NCBI GenBank assembly: GCA_003513005.1
Contig: DOTD01000092.1
Span: 1 to 64,000 of the forward strand
Direction of reading: 5' to 3'
From: Desulfotomaculum sp.
GTDB taxonomy: Bacteria; Bacillota; Desulfotomaculia; Desulfotomaculales; Nap2-2B
Length of the DNA: 64,000 bases
This document shows, piece by piece, positions 50,487 through 60,078 of this stretch. Below the pieces are notes generated by a model. It ran no database searches. It worked only from the letters and a program-made list of their open reading frames with translations, and was not told the DNA's origin. Every line of letters starts with the position of its first letter. The first letter of the stretch is position 1. Position numbers and translations under genes: made by a program.

Positions 50487-51104
50487 CTATTTCCCCTGCA
50501 CATTAGCGTCATAATCAAGCGAGGGGAATGACATCGCCCTGGCTAAAACGAAAGCCGCCTGAAGAGCTTCTGTCGGGCAAAGCGGGAAGCATTCCTTGCA
50601 ATCCCAGCATACCTTGGAAGCTATCTCCGGAATAAAACTGATCTCCCGTTTTGTCCCTCTGTTGATAAAGCCGATGGCGAACTCCTTTTTAATCTCGGCG
50701 CAGTACCTGACACAAAGGCCGCAGTGAATGCAGAATGACGGTTCTTTTTCGAAACGGTTCCTGTCCGCCCCGTACTCTTTGGCCAAATCCACCAGTTCAA
50801 ACGCGTCCGGAGCATGAGCCAGCAGCAGTTCGATGATTGTTTTACGGATCCTGTCTATCTTCTCGGACCTGGTTTTGACGACCAGATTATTCTCTACCGG
50901 GTAAACGCAGGAAACAACCAGCCTCCACCAGCCGCGCTGTTCTATTTCTACTACACAGAGACGGCAGGCCCCATAAGGCTCCATCCTCTCGTCATAACAC
51001 AAGGTGGGAATATGTATCCCGGCGCTTCTTGCCGCTTCCAGGACAGTCATATCTTTTTTGGCCTTTACTTCTTTTCCGTCAATCGTTAAGACTATATCAC
51101 TCAT
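50487..51104 (-). CDS. bamI: BamI-like NuoG-type [2Fe-2S]/[4Fe-4S] subunit
   Basis: A 205-residue iron-sulfur protein. The N-terminal plant-type [2Fe-2S] ferredoxin domain has CYDERMEPYGACRLCVVE, the C-terminal part has CIHCGLCVRYC and CWDCKECFPLCP ([4Fe-4S]). Homologous to the N-terminus of NuoG. In the Bam complex it belongs to the NADH/ferredoxin-handling module with BamG and BamH. ATG at 51104 overlaps the bamH stop; AAAGGGGG lies upstream. Last gene before the operon terminator. Confidence 0.85.
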   Translation of the reverse strand: MSDIVLTIDGKEVKAKKDMTVLEAARSAGIHIPTLCYDERMEPYGACRLCVVEIEQRGWWRLVVSCVYPVENNLVVKTRSEKIDRIRKTIIELLLAHAPDAFELVDLAKEYGADRNRFEKEPSFCIHCGLCVRYCAEIKKEFAIGFINRGTKREISFIPEIASKVCWDCKECFPLCPTEALQAAFVLARAMSFPSLDYDANVQGK

Positions 51105-53037
51105 TTTCCGCTGCCCCCTTTCCTTTGCCCCGGACAATAACTCTTTGCTCTTCAGGGATAGGAGGCGGAACGGGCTCGCCGGAAATCTTCTTCACAGCGC
51201 GGAAACGGGGGGGGCAAACCTCAAAGCAGGTTCCGCACTTTGTGCATTTCTCCTGGTCAACTACATGAATCATGTTCTTGCCGCCGATAATGGCGCCTGT
51301 CGGGCATTTCCTGGCGCAAACCATACAGGCCTGGCAAAGGGCCGGGTCAATATGAAAGGCAATTAACTCTTTACAGGTCATGGCGGGGCACCGCTTCTCG
51401 TAAACGTGCGCCTCATACTCATCCCTGAAGTATTTCAGCGTGCTTAAGAACGGGTTCGGGGCGCTTTTTCCTAAAGCGCAAAGGGCGGCTTCAACGGCTG
51501 TTTCAGCCAACTCTTCCAGAAGCTCTATGTCGCCCTCTTTTCCTTTTCCTTTGGTGATGTTGGTGAGGGTCTTGAGCATCTGTCTGATTCCTTCACGGCA
51601 GGGAACACACTTACCGCACGATTCATCGGTAAGGAATTCCAGGAAGTACCTGGCGACATCGACCATGCAGGTCTCGTCGTCCATGACGATCATTCCGCCG
51701 GAACCCATCATCGAACCGACTTTGGTAAGTTCGTCAAAACCGACTTCCAGATCCAGCATGCTCTCAGGGATACATCCGCCGGACGGCCCTCCGGTCTGAA
51801 TCGCTTTAAACTTCTTGCCTCCGGGGATTCCTCCGCCGATCTTAAAAACAATATCTCTTAAGGTAACACCCATGGGCACTTCCACAAGGCCGGTATTATT
51901 GATTTTGCCGACCAGGGAGAAAATCTTCGTGCCCTTGCTGGTTGCGGTTCCGTATTGAGTAAACCAGTCAGCGCCCTTGTTGATAATCAGCGGCACATTG
52001 GCCCAGGTCTCCACATTGTTCAATACGCTGGGTTTTTGCCATAGCCCCTTAATATTGGAACGGACATACTTCGGTCTGGGTTCTCCGGGCCGCCCTTCCA
52101 GGGCTGTCATCAAGGCTGTGGACTCGCCGCAGACAAAAGCGCCGGCCCCCATATGGACTTTAACCTTGAAATTAAAGTTCGTGCCAAGGATATTATCCCC
52201 TAAAAGGCCATACTCCTCTGCCTGCCTGATGGCAAGATTCACATTTTCTACCGCCAGCGGGTACTCCTGCCGGCAGTAAATATAGCCTTCAGAAGCGCCG
52301 ACAGCATAGGCCCCGATAGCCAGCCCCTCAAGCACTGAATGAGGGTTCCCTTCAAGAACGGCCCGATCCATAAATGCTCCGGGATCACCTTCATCAGCGT
52401 TGACTATTACATACCTGATATCGCTGGGGGCTTTACTGGATCCTTCCCATTTGCTCCCGGTCGGGAAACCAGCGCCTCCCCTTCCTCTCAGTCCCGATTT
52501 TTTGACTTCTTCCAAGACGTCCTTTTCGCTCATCTGGAATAAAGACTTGGATAGGGCGGCGTAACCGCCAATGGCAAGGTAGTCTTCGATGCTCTTGAAA
52601 TCGATTTTAATGTTGTTGCCGAGTATGATTCTCTCCTGATTTTTATAAAAGGGGATATCATACTCATGAACTGCCTTCTCATTTGTTGCCGCGTCGGTAA
52701 AGAGCAGGCGTTCGACGACCGTCTTTTCTTTTATGGAACTGACAATTTCGGGAACGTCTCCGGGCTGCACCTGGACATAACATATTTCGTCAGGATAGAT
52801 GACTAAAATAGGACCTCTTTCACAAAATCCCGGGCAGCCGGTTCCCTTGGTGTCTATTTCGGCCTCCAAGCCCCGTTTGACAATCTCTTCTTTAAAGGCT
52901 GCTATTACTTCACTTGCGCCGGAAGCGACACAACCGGCGCCGGCGCATATTGAAATGCAAGGTTTATTTGGATCCCTTGCTGACAATATGGCCGCTCTTA
53001 CTTCTTCCAATTCAGCGGACGAATTTATACGAGCCAT
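51097..53037 (-). CDS. bamH: BamH-like NuoF-type NADH/FMN subunit
   Basis: A 646-residue flavoprotein. N-terminal thioredoxin-like [2Fe-2S] region (CAGAGCVASGA), then the NuoF core with FMN/NADH sites (GLRGRGGAGFPTGSKW, NADEGDPGAFMDR, GAGAYVCGES-like GAGAFVCGES), the N3 cluster ESCGKCVPCREG, and a C-terminal 2x[4Fe-4S] ferredoxin domain (CQACMVCARKCP, CTKCGTCFEVCP). Predicted to exchange electrons between NAD(H) and the Fe-S relay of the benzoyl-CoA reductase complex. AGGGTGA precedes ATG. Confidence 0.92.
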   Translation of the reverse strand: MARINSSAELEEVRAAILSARDPNKPCISICAGAGCVASGASEVIAAFKEEIVKRGLEAEIDTKGTGCPGFCERGPILVIYPDEICYVQVQPGDVPEIVSSIKEKTVVERLLFTDAATNEKAVHEYDIPFYKNQERIILGNNIKIDFKSIEDYLAIGGYAALSKSLFQMSEKDVLEEVKKSGLRGRGGAGFPTGSKWEGSSKAPSDIRYVIVNADEGDPGAFMDRAVLEGNPHSVLEGLAIGAYAVGASEGYIYCRQEYPLAVENVNLAIRQAEEYGLLGDNILGTNFNFKVKVHMGAGAFVCGESTALMTALEGRPGEPRPKYVRSNIKGLWQKPSVLNNVETWANVPLIINKGADWFTQYGTATSKGTKIFSLVGKINNTGLVEVPMGVTLRDIVFKIGGGIPGGKKFKAIQTGGPSGGCIPESMLDLEVGFDELTKVGSMMGSGGMIVMDDETCMVDVARYFLEFLTDESCGKCVPCREGIRQMLKTLTNITKGKGKEGDIELLEELAETAVEAALCALGKSAPNPFLSTLKYFRDEYEAHVYEKRCPAMTCKELIAFHIDPALCQACMVCARKCPTGAIIGGKNMIHVVDQEKCTKCGTCFEVCPPRFRAVKKISGEPVPPPIPEEQRVIVRGKGKGAAENE

Positions 53038-53046
53038 AATTTCACC

Positions 53047-53499
53047 CTAATCATAATTTTTTAGCGCGTCTGCTATCTTGGCAGGCGCCATTTTGCCGTA
53101 GACCTTACCGTCGACTTCCATCACCGGCCCTAATGCGCAGCAACCAAGACAGTTAACGGTTTCCAGACTGAACTTCAAATCCAGGTCTGTTTCGCCGGGG
53201 TTAAGTCCGGTTATGTCCTGTACGGTGTCGAGAATACGCGATGCGCCACGGACATGACAGGCAGTACCCAGACAAATGTGAACCCCGTGGCGCCCTTTGG
53301 GAACTACGCTGAAAGCTTTGTAGAAGGTAGCTATATGCTGTATCCTGGTTAAAGGAACCTGCAATCTCTCGGCTACTCTGTCCAACGCTTCTTTGGGAAG
53401 CCAGTTGTTTGCGCCCTGAATGTCCAGTAGAACTTGAATTAGGGAACTGGCCTCACAATTATGTTTATCAATAATTTGATCTACTTTATCCATATCCAT
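53047..53499 (-). CDS. bamG: BamG-like NuoE-type [2Fe-2S] subunit
   Basis: A 150-residue thioredoxin-fold ferredoxin. The N1a-type ligands are in CLGTACHVRG and CLGCCALGPVM. The helical N-terminus QVLLDIQGANNWLPKEALDRVAE is typical of NuoE/HydC. It partners the adjacent NuoF-type subunit, which starts 9 bases downstream. AGGAGAT lies upstream of the ATG. Confidence 0.92.
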   Translation of the reverse strand: MDMDKVDQIIDKHNCEASSLIQVLLDIQGANNWLPKEALDRVAERLQVPLTRIQHIATFYKAFSVVPKGRHGVHICLGTACHVRGASRILDTVQDITGLNPGETDLDLKFSLETVNCLGCCALGPVMEVDGKVYGKMAPAKIADALKNYD

Positions 53500-53550
53500 A
53501 GCCTGTCTGAATCTCCTTTTTTCCCTTTAATTCTCCGCCTGCTCTTCGCC

Positions 53551-54315
53551 TTAAGCCAGCGCGTACCGCTTCAGGCCTTCGTCATACCTGACAAACTTTT
53601 GCCTTGACGAACTGATCAGGTGCCTTGACACTTCAGACGGGGTCAGGCCTAACGCCTTGGCGATCTCCGGGGTTGTAAGGGGCTGCTGCCGCAGGAGAGC
53701 GACGATCTGGCCCACTGCCAATTTATCCGCAATTGTTTCCTTAAATAGCCCTTTAAACTCGTCACTGGCGAAGAATTCATTACATTCTTCTTCTGTCTTG
53801 AACGGCCCCCTGAGCCTCTCTCTTTCCACCAGCCTGATGTAGGGTATCAGGTTTGTAACTGCTTCAAGTTTAGCTTTTAAAGCGCTTGCGTCCATTCCTT
53901 CTCCTTTGCCAAGAGGCCCCAGTTCCTTTATCTTCTTGACAAATTCATTGACGCCTTCAACATAAACATTCGCTTCGCTGCCGGACATGAACTTGAGCTT
54001 TAACCTTTCCGGATTCAGCCCTACATGCTTCAGCAGCGCTCTTGTTATATTCACCATGCTCAGCGCATGGAAGTTACCATGAGTAATGTAGTTACATTCA
54101 TTCAGATGGCAGCCACCCATAAACACCCCGTCCGCTCCTCTTGAGAAAGCCCGGAGTACAAACGACATGTCGACTCTACCGGAACACATGACGCGAACGA
54201 GTCTCATTTCAGATGTGTATTGTAGTCTGGAAACTCCAGCCAAATCAGCGGCGCCGTAGGCTCACCAGTGGCATACAAAGCCTATAAGCTTTGGTTTAAA
54301 CTTTTCTGTACTCAT
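53551..54315 (-). CDS. bamF: BamF-like MvhD-type selenoprotein (UGA at codon 18)
   Basis: A 254-residue protein read through TGA at 54262-54264. The N-terminus KPKLIGFVCHW-Sec-AYGAADLAGVSR aligns with MvhD proteins that carry Cys-x2-Cys here, so TGA takes the place of the second Cys. ATG 54315 has AAGGAGG nine bases upstream; no start with a ribosome site exists after the TGA. CTGGA-GTT-TCCAG downstream of the TGA is a candidate bacterial SECIS. After the MvhD domain ([2Fe-2S] ligands in MCSGRVD and GGCHLNEC) comes a winged-helix tail (TTPEIAKALGLTPSEVSRHL). Geobacter BamF is likewise reported to be a selenoprotein. It links BamE to the NuoEF module. Confidence 0.9.
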
Positions 54316-54358
54316 TCGTTCTCACCTCCTTAATCCCGCCTATTAGTTCAATAATATC

Positions 54359-57300
54359 TTACAGATTTACAACCTTTGCTTCTTCACCTTCTGCTTCGAT
54401 CTCTTCCTCAGCCTCGGGAAACAGCGCGTCAATTTCGCTTAAGATCTCTTGATCATTAAAGTGCTTGAGCATAATCGCATTTGTCGCGCACTTTGTGTTG
54501 CACAGGCCGTCTCCTTTACACAGGACAGGATTTACTCTTGCCTTCCTGCCTGTCGGCGTCTCATAAAAATCTATGGCGCCGTAAGTACATGCTGTGATAC
54601 ACGCCCCGCACGAAATACACCTGTTCTCGTCCACCTCGCAGACGGACCCGGAAGCGGTGACCGTATCACGTGATAGAAGCGTCAAAGCCCTGCCTGCAGC
54701 TCCGTAAGACTGGTTAATCGTTTCCTGGATAAACTTGGGATAGTGAGTTATCCCGCAAAGGTAAACGCCGTCTGTACCGAACTCTACAGGTCTTAATTTG
54801 ACATGGGCTTCTTTGAAGAAGCCGTCCGGGCTTAAAACCACCTTGAATAACCCGGCTATTTCCTTGGTTGCTTCCGAGGGAAGAACTGCGGCAGCCAGAG
54901 CAATTATATCAGCGTCCAGTTCAAGTTTCTTATCTAAAACATAATCTGTCACCGTAACCCTTAAGATGCTCTTGCCGCCTTCTTTGGCCGGTTCAATCTC
55001 GGGTGGATCCTGCGGCTCATAGCGGATGAACCTTACATTTTTACTTGCCGCTCCCCTGTAATAGTCCTCTTTAAACCCGTACGTCCTCATATCCCGGAAG
55101 AGGATGTATATATCCACATCGGGGTTTTTCTCTTTCAGATTCAAGGCGTTCTTTATCGACTGGCTGCAGCAGATCCTGCTGCAGTAATTTCTGTCTTCAT
55201 TTCTGCAGCCCACGCACTGGATCATCACAAGACTCTCGGCGTTGACAACCTTTTCGTCTTCCTGGAAGATTTTCTCCTCCAACTCGAGGTTGGTCATTAC
55301 CCTATCATCTTCCCCGTAAAGGTATTCGGTAGGCGTGTATAAATCAGCGCCTATTGCGATGACGGCTGCGCCGTGTTTTATTTCCGTAAGCCCTCTGCCG
55401 GACTGCACCCTGGTTACGAAATTACCCACATAACCAGAAGCCTCCGTGATTGCAGCATTTTCATACACATGGATTAAAGGGTGCTGGTATACTTGCTTGA
55501 TCAAATCACTCAAATAAGCCTGAACATCCAGCCCCTCCAGGGTGGAATGCAGCCTGCGCGCTATTCCTCCAAGCTGGGCATCCTTTTCCAGAAGGTAAAC
55601 ATCATGCCCCTGATTGGCTATGGACAAAGAGCAGGTCATACCGGCTATGCCTCCGCCGACTACCAGCGCATTTTTATTTACCGGCAGTTCAAATTCCTGC
55701 AGGGGCTCTAAGAGACAGGCCCGGGCTACTTTCATCCGGACTATGTCCTTGGCCTTCTGGGTGGCTTCTTCTTTTTCCTTGGCATGGACCCAGGAGTTAT
55801 GCTCCCGGATATTGGCCATTTCGTAGTAATACTGGTTAATTCCCGCCTCTCGCAGTGTATCCCGGAATAACGGCTCAAGGGTTCTGGGAGAACAGGCGGC
55901 GACAACCACACGGTTAAGCCCTTTTTCCTTGGCTATGTCCGTTATTTCCTTGGCGGAATTGGTAGCGCAGGAGAACAGATGCTCCTGGGCGTAAACTACA
56001 TTAGGCAGGGTTAAGGCATATTCAACCACGGAAGGAACATTGACTATCCTTCCGATGTTGGCTCCGCAGTGGCAAACAAAAACTCCTACCCTCGGCTCTT
56101 CCTGGGAAACATTCCGTTCATCCGGATAAATCCTCTCTTTGGACAGGTGTCCCCGTCTGTAGTCAAGGAGTTCACCGACCTGCGAACCTGCCCCGCTGGC
56201 GCTAAAGACTGACTCGGGGATATCCAGGGGACCCTGGAAAGCTCCGCTGATAAATATTCCAGGTTGGTCTGTAATCATCGGATTAGTCGGATCGAGCTTG
56301 CAAAAACCGTGAGACTCAAGCTCGATGCCGTATTTGCTTGCAATACCCTCTGCATTCTTAGGAGGATTCAAGCCGACCGATAAAACGACCATATCGAATT
56401 CTTCCTCTTTAACACCCTCGTCAGTTGTGGAATACCGTATGGTAACATTCTTGGTTACCGGGTCTTCCCTTACTATTGTTGTGTAGCTCCTGATAAACCT
56501 CATCTTGGAAAGGGCTGCTGTCCTGTCGTAGAAGCGCTCAAAATCCTTCCCGTAGGAGCGGACATCGTTATGGAAGATCACGCAATCACAATCCGCATCG
56601 TGATCTTTTGTGATAATCACCTGTTTTTGAGCATATGTGCAGCATACCGCCGAACAATAGCTGTTGCCGCCGGGCAGAACCTGTCTGGAACCTACGCATT
56701 GAATCCAGGCTATTTTATGGGGATGCTTCAAATCGGAAGCACGCAGTATCTCGCCCCCGTATGCCCCGGTAGATGACAACAACCGTTCATAGTCCATGCT
56801 GGTTACAACATTGACAAATTCTCCGTAGCGGTATTCCTCTCTCAGCCTGGGATCATACGGTTCAAAACCGGTAGAAAGAATGATCGCTCCTACATTAATC
56901 TCTTTCTTCTCAGGCTTCTGACTTAAGTCTATGGCATTGTTCTGGCATACTCCCTCGCATATACGGCATTTGTTCTCTTTAAGGTAAAGACAGTTCTCGT
57001 CGATATATGCGACAAGCGGAATTGCCTGGGGGAAGTAAACATGGACGGCCTTATTCTTGGATATATCCTGATTGAATTCATCAGGGTATATAACCGGGCA
57101 GTACTCCACGCAGGTAGTACAACCCGTACATTTATCTTCTAAAATATACCTGGGTTTTCTAATTAATGTTGCCTTAAAATCTCCTACTTCCCCTTCTATG
57201 CTGTCAACTTCCGTATAGGTTAGAACTTCTATATTTGGATGCCGGCCGACCTCGACCAGTTTTGGCGCGAGTATTCACATGGAGCAGTCGTTGGTCGGAA

Positions 57301-57493
57301 AGGTCTTGTCAAGCTGAGCCATGTGGCCGCCAATACTGGGGGCCTTCTCAACAAGGTAAACCTTAAAACCAGCGGCGGCAAGATCAAGTGATGCTTGAAT
57401 GCCGCTGATTCCGCCACCAACAACCATTACGTCTCCAAATTCTTTTTCACCGCAAAGCCGGGAAATCTGTTCTACAATTTGTTCTTTTTCCAC
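54359..57493 (-). CDS. bamE: BamE-like double HdrA selenoprotein (UGA at codon 73)
   Basis: A 1044-residue HdrA-type flavoprotein read through TGA at 57275-57277. Sequence before it (GGHMAQLDKTFPTNDCSM) and after it (ILAPKLVEVGRHPNIEVLTY) is continuous HdrA in one frame, where homologues have CSMC. A CTGGTC-GAGGTC-GGCCGG hairpin starts 15 bases after the TGA, with a GGU-containing loop as in bacterial SECIS elements. Two FAD/Rossmann modules are fused (VVGGGISGIQASLDLAAAG and VVGGGIAGMTCSLSIANQG), with [4Fe-4S] motifs CTGCTTCVEYCP and CISCGACITACTYG. HdrA flavins can bifurcate electrons. The product is proposed to feed low-potential electrons to BamBC. GTG start. Confidence 0.92.
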
Positions 57494-57545
57494 TTTCCTT
57501 CCACCTCATCAGGTATTAAGTTCCCGTACGTCCGGGTAACCTTAC

Positions 57546-58340
57546 TTAATTTGTTGCACAGCCAAGTCGCTCCGGGTGGGAATACACCGACAGGCGATTT
57601 CCACGCGCATGGCCAACCAGCGTGATACCCAGTTCTTGAGCAAGTAAAACAGCGCCCCCCGTCGGCGAATGACGGGAAACAACCAACGGGACCTGCATCT
57701 TTGCCACCTTGAACAGCATTTCCGATGAAATGCGGCCGGTGCTCAATAAAATTGTATCTCTGGTCGGCAGTTCTTTGAGCAGGCATTCGCCCTGGATCTT
57801 GTCCAGTGTGTTATGCCGTCCAATATCCTCAGACACTACAAGCAGATTCTTGGTATCGGACAAAGCCGAGGCGTGCACACCGCCGCTAAACCGGTACAAA
57901 TCCATCCGATCCTGAAACTGCTTTAATAGTGAAAACACTTCCTTCGGCGCAATGACCAGCTCCGATTCAACCTTTTTCCCCTCGGTCTGAAAAGCATAAC
58001 CGCCGCCGCAGCCGGAAGTAAGTTTCCGTTTTTTCGGCGCTTCAAATTCGGGGTCAGCCAGCCTCACGTCGACTTCGGATTCATCGTCACACACCCGCAT
58101 CATCGCCACATCTCCCATGCCCGAGATAATTCCCTCTGAGTACAGGAATCCGAGGACGAGAAAATTGAGCTTGGTCGGAGTGCACAGGATAGTAACCAGT
58201 TCCTTCTGATTGACATAAATAGTCACTTCCCTTTCGCTGGGAACATAAACCGGAACCTTGACCCATCCCTTTTCTGAAAAGCGATCGCAGGTTACTTCCA
58301 ACGCCAACTTCGCAGCCGCTATGTCAATCGCTTCCTGCAT
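57546..58340 (-). CDS. fdhD: FdhD, sulfurtransferase for metal-pterin enzymes
   Basis: A 264-residue FdhD protein: TILCTPTKLNFLVLGFLYSEGII, LTSGCGGG (persulfide-carrying Cys), FSGGVHASAL, VVSEDIGRHNTLDKI and STGRISSEMLFKVA. FdhD moves sulfur from IscS to the Mo/W-bis-pterin cofactor. It sits inside the bam operon between bamD and bamE, with 17- and 52-base gaps, and ATG after GGAGAG. Location next to a tungsten enzyme suggests dedication to BamB maturation, though FdhD normally serves formate dehydrogenases, none of which is present here. Confidence 0.95.
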   Translation of the reverse strand: MQEAIDIAAAKLALEVTCDRFSEKGWVKVPVYVPSEREVTIYVNQKELVTILCTPTKLNFLVLGFLYSEGIISGMGDVAMMRVCDDESEVDVRLADPEFEAPKKRKLTSGCGGGYAFQTEGKKVESELVIAPKEVFSLLKQFQDRMDLYRFSGGVHASALSDTKNLLVVSEDIGRHNTLDKIQGECLLKELPTRDTILLSTGRISSEMLFKVAKMQVPLVVSRHSPTGGAVLLAQELGITLVGHARGNRLSVYSHPERLGCATN

Positions 58341-58357
58341 GTTTGGCTCTCCGTCCT

Positions 58358-59509
58358 TTAAATAACTTCTTGAATGACCTCTGTGATGTCTTTGATCTCG
58401 ATGACTTCATCAAAATTCATAACCAGTCTGCTGTCCTCAAAATTGGTGATGCAATAGGGACAGGTGGTAACCAGAACCTCGGCGCCGATTTCGACAGCCT
58501 GTTCCAGCCTGAGGTTGACGAACCTTTCTTCCTTGGGGGTTTCCATCCAGATCCTGCCTCCGCCCATACCACAACAGAAGCTGTCTTCCCGCGTCTCGGG
58601 CATTTCGCTCAGTTCCAAGCCGGGTATTTTCTTCAGGGCCTCCCTGGGTTCGTCATATATGCCGTTATGCCGGCCCAGGTAACAAGGATCATGATAGGTA
58701 ACTTTCTTTGCGAACTCTTTGCTGATCTGAATCTTTCCCTCATCAATCAGTTTAAATAAAAGCTGGGAGATATGGATGATCTCGAAGTTCACCGAAAAAT
58801 CGGGATACTCGTTCTTAAACGTGTGGTAACAATGAGGGGAAGAAACGACAATTTTCTTCACACCGTGATCAATAAAGTTTTTTATATTTTCCCTGGCCAG
58901 GCGTTTAAATAAATCCTCATTGCCTGTTTTGCGGATACTTTCTCCACAGCAACTCTCCTTTTCGCCCAGTATCCCGTAGTCTACTCCGGCTTTATTGAGT
59001 ACCTTTGCCGTGGCCTGCGCTACCTTCTTTAACCGTGCGTCATAGCTCAAGTAGCAGCCGGGGAAATATAAATATTCCATCCCTTCCTCGAATGTTTTTA
59101 CGGATAACCCTTTTGCCCAATCCGCCCTCGCATCACGGGGTTCGCCGAACGGGTTTCCATCCGCTTCAAGGCAGGAGCTTACACCGCGGACAGGTTTGAC
59201 AGCGGTGGGGAAAACACCATATCCTGCGGCCATCCTGCGCAGGGCTTTCATATCTTCTATCTGCTTTACTTCCCTGGGACACTTCAAAGCGCATCTTCCG
59301 CAGGTAGTACAGCGCCAGATCTCTTCATTTTCGATCTCGGTCAAACCGAATGCAGCTTCCCGGATCAGCTTGCGCATGCTGAACTGCCTGACCTTGTTCC
59401 AGGGACAAAGAGTATCGCATTTTCCGCACTGGTAGCAGAATTTAACTGCTTCTCCGCCGTAACCTTTTATTTCATCTATAACCTCTTTGAAGGGGGCTAC
59501 AGTCTCCAC
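58358..59509 (-). CDS. bamD: BamD-like HdrD-type (HdrC-HdrB fused) Fe-S protein
   Basis: A 383-residue protein. The N-terminal half has two [4Fe-4S] motifs (CYQCGKCDTLCP and CTTCGRCALKCPRE, HdrC-like); the C-terminal half has two CCG domains (FPGCYLSYDA...ESCCGES and HDPCYLGRHNG...FCCGMGGG, HdrB-like) that bind non-cubane clusters. It should connect the HdrA-type BamE to the BamBC module. GTG start with GAGG eight bases upstream. Confidence 0.92.
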   Translation of the reverse strand: METVAPFKEVIDEIKGYGGEAVKFCYQCGKCDTLCPWNKVRQFSMRKLIREAAFGLTEIENEEIWRCTTCGRCALKCPREVKQIEDMKALRRMAAGYGVFPTAVKPVRGVSSCLEADGNPFGEPRDARADWAKGLSVKTFEEGMEYLYFPGCYLSYDARLKKVAQATAKVLNKAGVDYGILGEKESCCGESIRKTGNEDLFKRLARENIKNFIDHGVKKIVVSSPHCYHTFKNEYPDFSVNFEIIHISQLLFKLIDEGKIQISKEFAKKVTYHDPCYLGRHNGIYDEPREALKKIPGLELSEMPETREDSFCCGMGGGRIWMETPKEERFVNLRLEQAVEIGAEVLVTTCPYCITNFEDSRLVMNFDEVIEIKDITEVIQEVI

Positions 59510-59538
59510 GTTTTTTCCTCTTCTTTCCCATTAAAATT

Positions 59539-60078
59539 CTAGCTCTTCTGTGACATCCTGCTAATGATTTCTACAACCTTGTCTATTCCATGCTTGTCCG
59601 CCAAAGATTGAATTCCTATCTCAATTTCGTCTATCTGAACAGTCTCTTCGACTTCCTCTTCCCTTTCTTCATAGATCAGGGCGTCGTTTATGCACCACTG
59701 AACACAAAGCGGCTTTTCCTGCGGCGGATCGTCTTCACACATATCGCACTTTAAAGGAAGGCCGGAATCGGGTTCATGGAAAAGCGTCCTGGAAGGGCAG
59801 GCAGCCCTGCAGAAACCGCACTCGTCGTACTCTCTTCCTTCAATTATATATTTGTCTCTGCCCATACATTCGGCCGGAGTATATTCACCGGCGTAAACAG
59901 GAACAAATATGTCTTTCAGCGGATGACGCATCAACCGGATACGGGACCTCTCCGGATTAGTAGTGCTGTATTTCGGTTCAGCGTGAAAGGCGGAGCAAAT
60001 CGCCTCGCACGCACGGCAGCCATTGCATTTTTCAATATCGACCGTGATTCTTTTGATTTTCTTCTTAACTTTACTCAT
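59539..60078 (-). CDS. bamC: BamC-like polyferredoxin
   Basis: A 179-residue electron-transfer subunit with several [4Fe-4S] motifs: CNGCRACEAICSAFH, CGFCRAACPSRTLF, and CDMCEDDP...PLCVQWC. It resembles the small subunits that pair with aldehyde:ferredoxin-oxidoreductase-type enzymes. The acidic tail (EEREEEVEETVQIDEIE) is unremarkable. Its start overlaps the bamB stop by 8 bases. Confidence 0.9.
   Translation of the reverse strand: MSKVKKKIKRITVDIEKCNGCRACEAICSAFHAEPKYSTTNPERSRIRLMRHPLKDIFVPVYAGEYTPAECMGRDKYIIEGREYDECGFCRAACPSRTLFHEPDSGLPLKCDMCEDDPPQEKPLCVQWCINDALIYEEREEEVEETVQIDEIEIGIQSLADKHGIDKVVEIISRMSQKS

Noticed and set aside
54359..57109. Treating the HdrA C-terminal frame as a separate gene
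   Set aside because: The upstream frame is the same, separated only by a UGA at a conserved Cys position with a SECIS-like hairpin; one selenoprotein gene is the better model.
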